DNA from: Lachnospiraceae bacterium V9D3004
Lineage (GTDB): Bacteria; Bacillota; Clostridia; Lachnospirales; Lachnospiraceae
DNA: 64,000 nt
Assembly: GCA_000621985.1 (NCBI GenBank)
Contig: JHWW01000001.1
Coordinates: forward strand, 608,143 to 672,142
Reading direction: 5' to 3'
The stretch's first letter is position 1, and each line of letters opens with the position of its first letter. The translations under genes were made by a program, and so were the position numbers. The notes under the pieces were generated by a model. The model was not told the DNA's origin and made no database searches. It worked only from the letters and a program-made list of their open reading frames with translations. This document shows positions 53,086-60,225 of this stretch, one piece after another.

Positions 53086-53844
53086 ATGACTCCTGAAAAG
53101 ATAACGGGAATTGTACTCTCGTCACAGAATATCGGAGAAACAGACAGACGAATAGTATTACTCACCAGGGAAAGAGGTAAGATATCAGCATTTGCAAGGG
53201 GGGCTGTTAAGCCGAGGAATCCTCTTGTGTCTGCCACAAGACCCTTTACCTATGGTGAGTTTTTCCTGTATGTCGGGAGAGATTCCTATACTGTTACGGG
53301 AGCAGATGTAAAAAATCATTTTGACGGAATAACAAAAGATCTGGAAGTATACTATTATGCATCATATCTTAGTGAGATAGCGGATTATAACACGAGGGAG
53401 AATCTTGACGGCTCGGAAGTTCTCTTATTATTGTATCAGTCACTTAGAGCGCTTGAGAAGAAGACCATTGGAAATGAACTTGTACGGTATATATATGAAT
53501 GGAGAATGATGGCGCTTAACGGAGAGGTTCCGAACGTGTTCGGATGCGCAAGATGCGGGAAGGCTTCCGGAGATGATGTAGTGCTGATTCATTTTAACGG
53601 TAATGAACATGGAATGATATGTGACGGCTGCGCCACAGGGGAAGAGCGAAAACACGTATTACATCGCAGTACAATATATACATTACAGTACATTCTTGCA
53701 ACGCCTCTTAAAGAATTATATTCATTCAGGGTCACGGATGAAGTGCTTGAGGAGATAAGACAGATAACGGATGATTATCTTAAAAAGACTCGTCCGCATA
53801 AGTTCAATTCGCTTGAATTCATTGAGATGGGTACGTTATTTTAG
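53086..53844 (+). CDS. recO: DNA repair protein RecO
   Basis: The 252-residue protein has the N-terminal OB-fold (GIVLSSQNIGETDRRIVLLTRERGKISAFARGA) and a helical zinc-binding domain with CARCG and CDGC. It mediates RecA loading in the RecFOR pathway. It follows era in what looks like one transcript. Confidence 0.95.
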   Translation: MTPEKITGIVLSSQNIGETDRRIVLLTRERGKISAFARGAVKPRNPLVSATRPFTYGEFFLYVGRDSYTVTGADVKNHFDGITKDLEVYYYASYLSEIADYNTRENLDGSEVLLLLYQSLRALEKKTIGNELVRYIYEWRMMALNGEVPNVFGCARCGKASGDDVVLIHFNGNEHGMICDGCATGEERKHVLHRSTIYTLQYILATPLKELYSFRVTDEVLEEIRQITDDYLKKTRPHKFNSLEFIEMGTLF

Positions 53845-53854
53845 AATAATCTGC

Positions 53855-53883
53855 TTGAATTATTCGCATAGTAATAGTAGAAT
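53855..53883 (+). promoter_or_regulatory. Putative promoter of glyS
   Basis: TTGAAT (53855-53860), a 17-base spacer and TAGAAT (53878-53883), overlapping a small GAATAAT/ATTATTC hairpin after recO. There is no room for a T-box leader. Confidence 0.65.
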
Positions 53884-53935
53884 GTAACTGTTTAGCATGC
53901 AGTTTCAGTAGAACAGGAAAGGAAGTATATGAATT

Positions 53936-55324
53936 ATGGAAAAAACAATGGAAAAGATCGTAGCTCTGTCAAAAGCAAGAGGATTCATATATCCGGGTTC
54001 GGAGATATACGGAGGTCTCGCGAACACATGGGATTACGGTAACCTCGGAGTGGAGCTTAAGAATAATGTCAAGAATGCATGGTGGAGTAAGTTCATACGC
54101 GAGAATCCGTACAATGTCGGTGTTGACTGTGCGATACTCATGAATCCGCAGACATGGATCGCATCGGGACATCTCGGAGGATTCTCGGATCCTCTTATGG
54201 ATTGTAAAGAGTGTCATGAGAGATTCCGTGCCGACCAGCTTATAGAGAATTATATGAAAGAGAAAGGCATTGAGCCCGAGACTGCAGTAGATGCATGGTC
54301 ACATGAGGACATGAAGAAGTACATCGATGATAACAATATTGATTGTCCTACATGCGGCAAGCATAATTTTACGGATATAAGAGAATTCAACCTTATGTTC
54401 AAGACATTCCAGGGTGTTACGGAGGATGCCAAGAATGTAGTATATCTTCGTCCGGAGACAGCTCAGGGAATATTCGTTAACTTTAAAAATGTTCAGAGAA
54501 CCTCAAGAAAGAAGATACCGTTCGGAATAGGACAGATCGGTAAGTCATTCCGTAATGAGATAACACCGGGTAACTTTACATTCAGAACGAGGGAATTCGA
54601 ACAGATGGAGCTTGAATTCTTCTGTGAACCGGGTACGGATCTTGAATGGTTCGCATATTGGAAACAGTTCTGTATCGACTGGCTTAAGAATCTCGGAATC
54701 AAAGATGACGAGATGAGATATCGTGATCATGATAAGGAAGAACTTTCATTCTACAGTAACGCGACTACGGATATTGAATTCCTGTTCCCGTTCGGCTGGG
54801 GAGAACTCTGGGGAATCGCAGATCGTACCGATTACGACCTTACACAGCATCAGAACGTATCCAAGGAAGATATGACATATTTTGATGATGAGAAGAAAGA
54901 AAAATATATTCCTTACGTTATCGAGCCGTCGCTCGGTGCAGACCGTGTAACGCTTGCATTCCTTTGCAGCGCATATGACGAAGAAGAGATAGGAGAAGGA
55001 GATGTGCGTACAGTCCTTCATTTCCATCCGGCTATCGCACCCGTAAAGGTCGGCGTGCTTCCGTTATCAAAGAAGCTGTCAGAACCCGCAGCAAAGGTAT
55101 ATGAGCAGATATCTAAGAAATATAACTGCGAATTCGACGACAGAGGCAATATCGGTAAGCGTTATCGTCGTCAGGACGAGATCGGAACGCCGCTTTGCGT
55201 AACATATGACTTTGATTCTGAAGAAGACGGCTGCGTAACGGTTCGTGACCGCGACACAATGAAGCAGGACAGGATCAAGATCGAAGACCTCATGAATTAT
55301 ATTGATGATAAGATGGCTTTTTGA
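53936..55324 (+). CDS. glyS: Glycyl-tRNA synthetase (alpha2 type)
   Basis: The 462-residue class II enzyme has [28 protein letters not shown], motif 2 ([28 protein letters not shown]), motif 3 ([18 protein letters not shown]) and the C-terminal anticodon-binding domain. This is the homodimeric eukaryote/archaeal-like type found in many Firmicutes and not the alpha/beta type. The ribosome binding site is GGAAAGGAAG. Confidence 0.97.
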   Translation: MEKTMEKIVALSKARGFIYPGSEIYGGLANTWDYGNLGVELKNNVKNAWWSKFIRENPYNVGVDCAILMNPQTWIASGHLGGFSDPLMDCKECHERFRADQLIENYMKEKGIEPETAVDAWSHEDMKKYIDDNNIDCPTCGKHNFTDIREFNLMFKTFQGVTEDAKNVVYLRPETAQGIFVNFKNVQRTSRKKIPFGIGQIGKSFRNEITPGNFTFRTREFEQMELEFFCEPGTDLEWFAYWKQFCIDWLKNLGIKDDEMRYRDHDKEELSFYSNATTDIEFLFPFGWGELWGIADRTDYDLTQHQNVSKEDMTYFDDEKKEKYIPYVIEPSLGADRVTLAFLCSAYDEEEIGEGDVRTVLHFHPAIAPVKVGVLPLSKKLSEPAAKVYEQISKKYNCEFDDRGNIGKRYRRQDEIGTPLCVTYDFDSEEDGCVTVRDRDTMKQDRIKIEDLMNYIDDKMAF

Positions 55325-55368
55325 TAACATATAGATAGCTATAGATACGAATCGTGGGGGTGTTGTTA

Positions 55369-57525
55369 ATGGCTGATAATATCTCAAAAAAAACTTCGAA
55401 GTTGAGATTTAACAGATACCTTTTCTTTCAGATCGCGTTCTTTGGGGGAACGATAGTCCTTAATTTCGTTCTTCCGAGGCTTGTGAGTTACTTTAACATA
55501 CCCCTGTATCTCGATAATGTGGGAACACTTCTTGCCGCAGTTCTCGGAGGTTATCTTCCGGGTATTGTGGTCGGATATCTTAATAATATAATAAATATGC
55601 AAGGTAATCCGGGTAATGCATATTATGTTGTGCTTTCGACAATGATCGCGGCAGCCGGTTCATACCTTGGCAGAAAAGGGTATTTTGACAAGTTCGTAAA
55701 AGCGCTTGCCACTATACCTTTATTTGCTTTTATCGGTGGAGTACTCGGTTCGATCCTTACATATCTTTTATATGGATTCGGAATGGGAGAAGGAATCAGT
55801 TCTCCATTTGCAAAGTACCTTCTTGATAATGATATACTCAATGTATTCTGGGCTCAGATGACATCGGATGTGATAATCGATCTTATTGATAAGGGAATAA
55901 CTGTTATCGCAGTATTCATGATCATCAGACTGATCCCCGACAGACTTAAGCCGGGTCTGTGGCTTACCGGATGGAGACAGGAACCTATTCCGGTTGATGC
56001 TTTGAATGCTGCAAAGAAGAATGTTACCAGATCATTTTCTCTAAGAAGCAAGATGGTTGCGATTATATCAATAATCATGTTTTTTATCGCAATAGTAACA
56101 ACAATAATAAGCTATGTGTTGTATCACAGTTTTGCTATGGATCAATATACTTACAGCTGTACAAGTACGGCTAAGCTTGCTGCAAGGCAGATCGATCCTG
56201 CCAAAGTGGATGAATATATTGAAAAAGGTGAAGACGGACCGGATTACAGATCGGTTGAGAATGAACTGATAAGTATAAGAGACGGTAATCCGGATATAGA
56301 ATATATATATGTATACAGATTCCTCAAAGATGGGGTAGAGGTAGTATTCGATCTGGATACAATTGATGTGGTAGGTCAGGAGCCGGGAGATGTGATCGAA
56401 CTTGAAGAATATCTTAAGCCTTATAAGACAGATCTCCTTAACGGCAATCCGATAGAACCGCTTCTTGATGACACGATATACGGGGAATTACTCACTGTAT
56501 TCGAGCCGGTATATGATGGCGAAGGAAACTGCGTATGCTATGCTGCGGCAGATATCAAAGTAGAGGATATATGGCTGTCAACATTGAATTATATGACAAA
56601 GGTATTCTCATTATTCATGGGCTTCTATATATTTATACTGGCTCTGTGCATATGGCTCATAGATTATCATCTGATATATCCTATAGTGTCAATGACATTG
56701 TCAGCAAGGAAATTTGCCTATGACAGTGAAGAAGCAAGAGAGATAAGCGTTGCAAGACTGCAGCGTCTTAATATCGCCACCGGAGATGAGATAGAGAACC
56801 TCTACGAATCACTTTCCAAGACTATCGCTGAGACGGTAGGTTATCTTGAGGACGTTGAGGCTAAGGGTGAGGAGATCGCTCATATGCAGAACGGACTTAT
56901 CTATGTTCTTGCAGATATGGTGGAGAGCAGAGATAAGAATACCGGAGACCATGTGCGTAAGACAGCAGCTTACGTCCGTCTTATTATGAAGAAAATGAAG
57001 GAAGCAGGTCTGTATGCGGATGTTCTTACGGATGAATATGTAGAGGACGTTGCCAATTCGGCTCCTCTTCATGATGTCGGTAAGATCATGGTATCGGATG
57101 TTATCCTTAATAAACCTGCTCGTCTGACAGATGAGGAATATGCGATAATGAAGTCTCATACGACAGAAGGAAGCAAGATCATTGCAAGCGCAATGGCTCT
57201 CGTATCTGATACAGGCTATCTGAAAGAAGCTAAGAATCTTGCGGCTTATCATCATGAGAGATGGGATGGCAAAGGCTATCCGAAGGGTAAAGCAGGAGAG
57301 GATATTCCGTTATCGGCACGTATAATGGCTGTTGCGGACGTGTTCGATGCGCTTGTATCCAGGCGAAGCTATAAGGAACCGTTCTCATTCGAGAAGGCAA
57401 TGAGCATAATCGAAGAGGGCGCGGGAACACAGTTCGACCCGAAGATCGCAATGCTCTTTGTTGAAGCTGCTGACGAAGTAAGAGTCATAACTGCTGCTCA
57501 TGAATCAATACGGTCCGGTTTATAG
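55369..57525 (+). CDS. Membrane HD-GYP phosphodiesterase with ECF S-like N-terminus
   Basis: The 718-residue protein starts with a multi-helix domain resembling ECF-transporter S components (PLYLDNVGTLLAAVLGGYLPGIVVGYLNNIINMQGN). A second membrane-bounded extracellular sensor region follows at about 240-420 (ending VFEPVYDGEGNCVCYAAADIKVED), then a HAMP-like segment. The C-terminal HD-GYP domain has RDKNTGDHVRKTAAYV, LHDVGKIMVSD and HHERWDGKGYPKGKAGEDIPLSARIMAVADVFDAL. It probably hydrolyses cyclic di-GMP in response to an external or membrane signal. The ATG at 55369 follows GGGGGTG. Confidence 0.88.
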   Translation: MADNISKKTSKLRFNRYLFFQIAFFGGTIVLNFVLPRLVSYFNIPLYLDNVGTLLAAVLGGYLPGIVVGYLNNIINMQGNPGNAYYVVLSTMIAAAGSYLGRKGYFDKFVKALATIPLFAFIGGVLGSILTYLLYGFGMGEGISSPFAKYLLDNDILNVFWAQMTSDVIIDLIDKGITVIAVFMIIRLIPDRLKPGLWLTGWRQEPIPVDALNAAKKNVTRSFSLRSKMVAIISIIMFFIAIVTTIISYVLYHSFAMDQYTYSCTSTAKLAARQIDPAKVDEYIEKGEDGPDYRSVENELISIRDGNPDIEYIYVYRFLKDGVEVVFDLDTIDVVGQEPGDVIELEEYLKPYKTDLLNGNPIEPLLDDTIYGELLTVFEPVYDGEGNCVCYAAADIKVEDIWLSTLNYMTKVFSLFMGFYIFILALCIWLIDYHLIYPIVSMTLSARKFAYDSEEAREISVARLQRLNIATGDEIENLYESLSKTIAETVGYLEDVEAKGEEIAHMQNGLIYVLADMVESRDKNTGDHVRKTAAYVRLIMKKMKEAGLYADVLTDEYVEDVANSAPLHDVGKIMVSDVILNKPARLTDEEYAIMKSHTTEGSKIIASAMALVSDTGYLKEAKNLAAYHHERWDGKGYPKGKAGEDIPLSARIMAVADVFDALVSRRSYKEPFSFEKAMSIIEEGAGTQFDPKIAMLFVEAADEVRVITAAHESIRSGL

Positions 57526-57550
57526 TGAATAATCTATTGATATTGAACGT

Positions 57551-58813
57551 CTACTTTTCTCTTTTTATCTGTACGTTTGCAGCATAATATCCTTTATCGT
57601 AAGAAAAGTCTACACTTCCATTATATCTTTCAACCACACTTTTGATATTCTTCAGTCCGAAACCGTGATTTAGCTTGTCGTTCTTAGATGTGCCTGACGA
57701 AACCGGTTCCAATGAAGAGTTATATACTTTGATATGTATAGTTTCATTATTGGAGAACAGATTGATATGAATCTTATGTGGGGATTCTTCCGGCAATCTG
57801 TCAACAGCCTCTATGGCATTTTTGACAAGGTTAGATAGAATGATGCATAAGTCACTTTCAGTAATGAATAGTTCAGATGAAAACTTTCCGTCAACGGTAA
57901 ATTCAGTATTCTCATTCTTCGTGGCATAATGATAATTGATAATTGCATCAGCTACAACATTATTAGTGGATATGTAATGAATCTGTTCATGTTTTTTATT
58001 TAGTGTGCTAATGTAATTATATAAAGCTTCGTAGTCACGTGATTCCGATAAAGCCTGCAAAGCAATAATATGCTGATTATAGTCATGCCTGAATTCTCTT
58101 AGATCCATATTCTTATCTCTAAGTTCAAGGTAATGTGTTTTCTCAAGTTCTAGCAGTTCCCTGTTAATAATGTCATTCTGCTTAAGAACTTCGTTGTATC
58201 GCCTTAGTCTGAAGTACAGTATTACAATAACAATGCTCATAATAATCATAATGAATATCGCAAGAACCATCAGACGTCGTCCAAGAAGATTGATCGAATG
58301 GTTGAAAAAAAGCATGGATATACCTGACAGCATAAAATCAGTTATGCTGACAAGGAAAATAATAATTGAATCCTTAAAAGAAAGAGTGTGTATGTAATCT
58401 GAAAATGTTCTGCTCTTATTGTGAAAGATGATGCAGATGGCAAATATCAATATAAGTGTGACAATGCTACTATAAAATGGTATCTGACTTTCTGACTGAG
58501 AATTATAATCAACCGATCCCATAACGGCAAAAACAATATTACCTATGTTAGAAGAGATAACCATAAGAAGCATAGAGTATGCGGCAGACCAGCTCAATAT
58601 ATAGTGCCATACATCATTAAAAAGAAGATATACAGTTATAACAGTAAAAAACGCTGACGGCATAAATTCACTGTCGGTTAATTTAAAATAAATACAGGCT
58701 GATACCGTAAGGATGCTTAATAATATTCGTATGTAAGATTTGGTAAAACGGCAGCGAAGCAAAAAATAAAACACAAAAATATAACTTATCAATTCAATCG
58801 GAAAGAGAATCAT
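57551..58813 (-). CDS. Agr-type (GHKL) sensor histidine kinase
   Basis: The 420-residue protein has six to seven N-terminal transmembrane helices (starting ILFPIELISYIFVFYFLL). A coiled linker follows, then the phosphoacceptor-type His in LREFRHDYNQHIIALQ and a GHKL ATPase with ILSNLVKNAIEAVDRLP and NHGFGLKNIKSVVERYNG. This is the layout of AgrC-like peptide-sensing kinases (HPK10). The start at 58813 follows reverse-strand GGGAGG with a long (13-base) spacer; an in-frame ATG 7 codons upstream is the alternative. Its partner regulator lies at 59149-59838, separated by one peptide cassette. Sequence is AT-richer than the core genes. Confidence 0.88.
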   Translation of the reverse strand: MILFPIELISYIFVFYFLLRCRFTKSYIRILLSILTVSACIYFKLTDSEFMPSAFFTVITVYLLFNDVWHYILSWSAAYSMLLMVISSNIGNIVFAVMGSVDYNSQSESQIPFYSSIVTLILIFAICIIFHNKSRTFSDYIHTLSFKDSIIIFLVSITDFMLSGISMLFFNHSINLLGRRLMVLAIFIMIIMSIVIVILYFRLRRYNEVLKQNDIINRELLELEKTHYLELRDKNMDLREFRHDYNQHIIALQALSESRDYEALYNYISTLNKKHEQIHYISTNNVVADAIINYHYATKNENTEFTVDGKFSSELFITESDLCIILSNLVKNAIEAVDRLPEESPHKIHINLFSNNETIHIKVYNSSLEPVSSGTSKNDKLNHGFGLKNIKSVVERYNGSVDFSYDKGYYAANVQIKREK

Positions 58814-58832
58814 ATGTATGTCAGAACCTCCC

Positions 58833-58872
58833 TTCATAACGTTATTATATTGTATCAAAAGACATAAAACAA
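58833..58872 (-). promoter_or_regulatory. Putative promoter of the histidine kinase gene
   Basis: On the reverse strand TTGTTT, a 17-base spacer (TATGTCTTTTGATACAA) and TATAAT. The same sequence, with few changes, precedes the regulator gene in the second cassette. Confidence 0.65.
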
Positions 58873-58881
58873 GAAAAAATT

Positions 58882-58913
58882 ACCGTTCGTCGGGAAAATC
58901 GACCGTTCGTCGG
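58882..58913. promoter_or_regulatory. LytTR-type direct repeat, copy 1
   Basis: ACCGTTCGTCGG occurs twice (58882-58893 and 58902-58913), start to start 20 bases, separated by GAAAATCG. LytTR regulators such as AgrA and ComE bind paired direct repeats about two helical turns apart, here ending 7 bases before the forward -35. Confidence 0.75.
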
Positions 58914-58920
58914 CAGATGA

Positions 58921-58949
58921 TTGTCACGCAAATGAGGCAATGTTAGCAT
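58921..58949 (+). promoter_or_regulatory. Promoter of peptide gene copy 1
   Basis: TTGTCA (58921-58926), a 17-base spacer and TAGCAT (58944-58949), identical in copy 2 at 59976-60004. Confidence 0.7.
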
Positions 58950-59009
58950 TTAGATGTAAACGCAAATGGTCCTATGTTTACAAAATAATAAAGAAAGGGG
59001 CGTCACGAT

Positions 59010-59063
59010 ATGTTATATACATCAGGAGATTTCTGGGAGTGGTTTAAGAAGTGGTTTGGTTAA
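59010..59063 (+). CDS. 17-residue Trp-rich peptide, copy 1
   Basis: ATG at 59010 with AAAGGGG upstream encodes MLYTSGDFWEWFKKWFG and a TAA stop. Three Trp and three Phe plus two Lys make the C-terminal half an aromatic amphipathic helix. There is no leader, no double-glycine site and no AgrB-like processing gene in the window. An identical peptide is encoded at 60066. A LytTR-type direct repeat and promoter sit upstream, between two genes of a LytTR two-component system. Candidates are a leaderless signal, a PSM-like or bacteriocin-like amphipathic effector. It is too short for usual ORF detection. Translation is inferred from exact conservation of the duplicated frame. Confidence 0.72.
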   Translation: MLYTSGDFWEWFKKWFG

Positions 59064-59148
59064 GTAAATGCGCGACCGTAAGGCTGAAGTACATATCAAA
59101 GACATGGTGAATGTTGTTGATACTGATGGAAAAATATGCGTATTGTCA

Positions 59149-59838
59149 CTAGGATATAAAGTGGGTTATCTTATATCTGTTGTAATTATTCTTCAGCTCC
59201 TGTAATAAACGTCTGCTAATCTTGAGCTTGCTTTTGTTTGTTAATATGGCTGTGCCGCTATTGATATAGTGAATATATTTCATATTGAGGACCACAGACC
59301 TTGAGATCTGTGCGAATCCATAAACAGCAAGCTCGCCTGCCCAGTATGTAAGCGGCTTGCTGCTTAGTGTATGGGTTTCATCAGACATATGAAATGAAGA
59401 GTACTTGTGGTCGGATTGTATATACACAATGTTGCCGCATATGGTTGTTACACCGTTATCAAGCTCAATCTTATGTAGATCTTTCAACAAATCTGTGGCT
59501 TTGTCAAGACAGTCCTTTACAGACAGCTCATTGAATGGCTTGGACAGGAATGCTATAACATTCCTGCCGAATGCTTCCTGCATAAGCTCAGCATGGGAGG
59601 TGCAAAATACGATGAGAGATCTGTGAAAATTTGCTTCCATATATTTCATTGTCTTGATGCCTGTTGTTCCCGGCATCTCTATATCTAAGAATATAAGATG
59701 AACTAAAACAAGGTCTTTAGAAGCAATAAGTTCATCACCGGATTCAAAATGTACAATGTCCGGGTAACCATAAGATATACATAATTTCTCCAGAGCAATT
59801 CTTTCTGATTCTATATCATCACATATTGCAATTCTCAT
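59149..59838 (-). CDS. LytTR response regulator (AgrA-like)
   Basis: The 229-residue protein has a receiver domain (ICDDIESERIALEKL, phosphoacceptor Asp in IFLDIEMPGTTGIK, Lys in FLSKPF) and a C-terminal LytTR DNA-binding domain (IVYIQSDHKYSSFHM, FAQISRSVVLNMKYI, LKISRRLLQELKNNY). It would bind direct repeats such as those at 58882 and 59937. It is transcribed away from peptide copy 2 and towards peptide copy 1 and the kinase gene. Confidence 0.93.
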   Translation of the reverse strand: MRIAICDDIESERIALEKLCISYGYPDIVHFESGDELIASKDLVLVHLIFLDIEMPGTTGIKTMKYMEANFHRSLIVFCTSHAELMQEAFGRNVIAFLSKPFNELSVKDCLDKATDLLKDLHKIELDNGVTTICGNIVYIQSDHKYSSFHMSDETHTLSSKPLTYWAGELAVYGFAQISRSVVLNMKYIHYINSGTAILTNKSKLKISRRLLQELKNNYNRYKITHFIS

Positions 59839-59889
59839 TCAACCCTCTCCCATCCTTTTAAGCAGCAAGTTTGCAACAATGTACCCTAT

Positions 59890-59927
59890 CATAGCGTAAT
59901 TATATTGTATTATCAGACATAAAACAA
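59890..59927 (-). promoter_or_regulatory. Putative promoter of the LytTR regulator gene
   Basis: On the reverse strand TTGTTT, 17 bases (TATGTCTGATAATACAA) and TATAAT, paralogous to the kinase promoter in copy 1. Confidence 0.65.
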
Positions 59928-59936
59928 GATAAAATT

Positions 59937-59968
59937 ACCGTTCGTCGGGAAAATCGACCGTTCGTCGG
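59937..59968. promoter_or_regulatory. LytTR-type direct repeat, copy 2
   Basis: ACCGTTCGTCGG at 59937-59948 and 59957-59968, with spacing identical to copy 1, ends 7 bases before the -35 at 59976. Confidence 0.75.
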
Positions 59969-59975
59969 CAGAAGA

Positions 59976-60004
59976 TTGTCACGCAAATGATGCAATGTTA
60001 GCAT
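59976..60004 (+). promoter_or_regulatory. Promoter of peptide gene copy 2
   Basis: TTGTCA (59976-59981), 17 bases, TAGCAT (59999-60004). Confidence 0.7.
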
Positions 60005-60065
60005 TTAGATGTAAACGCAAGTGGGTCTATGTTTACAAAATAATAAAGAAAGGGGGCGTCACGAT

Positions 60066-60119
60066 ATGTTATATACATCAGGAGATTTCTGGGAGTGGTT
60101 TAAGAAGTGGTTTGGTTAA
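60066..60119 (+). CDS. 17-residue Trp-rich peptide, copy 2
   Basis: It encodes the same peptide, MLYTSGDFWEWFKKWFG, as 59010-59063, with the same codons and ribosome binding site. Its transcript could continue through the hairpin at 60164 into the secreted protein at 60226. Peptide and secreted protein may therefore be co-regulated by the LytTR system. Confidence 0.72.
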   Translation: MLYTSGDFWEWFKKWFG

Positions 60120-60163
60120 GTAAATGTGCGGCCGTAAGGTTGAAGTTCAGAAAATGTAGGAAG

Positions 60164-60192
60164 CTACACAGGCGGCGAAGCCGCCTGTGTAG
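60164..60192. terminator. Strong 13-bp hairpin between peptide copy 2 and the secreted protein gene
   Basis: CTACACAGGCGGC and GCCGCCTGTGTAG pair perfectly around GAA. No T-tract follows, so it may act as an RNA-stabilising or partial termination stem. Confidence 0.55.
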
Positions 60193-60225
60193 TGGTTGAA
60201 ATGAATGAGGGGGGTATATTTAATA

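Larger units (their letters stand above)
58843..59092. repeat. Peptide/promoter cassette, copy 1 (250 bp)
   Basis: This segment is about 93% identical by eye to 59898-60148. It contains a reverse promoter, a LytTR-type direct repeat, a forward promoter, a TGTAAAC/GTTTACA hairpin in the 5' leader, the 17-residue peptide gene and a short conserved tail. Confidence 0.9.
59898..60148. repeat. Peptide/promoter cassette, copy 2 (250 bp)
   Basis: This is the second copy of 58843-59092, with the same order of elements. Differences cluster in the leader hairpin loop and after the peptide stop, while the peptide codons and promoter are unchanged. Confidence 0.9.

Noticed and set aside
53845..53935. 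T-box riboswitch upstream of glyS
   Set aside because: The 91-base spacer is too short and lacks the AGGGTGGNACCGCG antiterminator sequence. The same element is also absent before aspS and cysK.
59068..59200. Forward small ORF after peptide copy 1 (MRDRKAEVHIKDMVNVVDTD...)
   Set aside because: No ribosome binding site, runs antisense into the regulator gene, and the equivalent frame in copy 2 stops after 11 codons.
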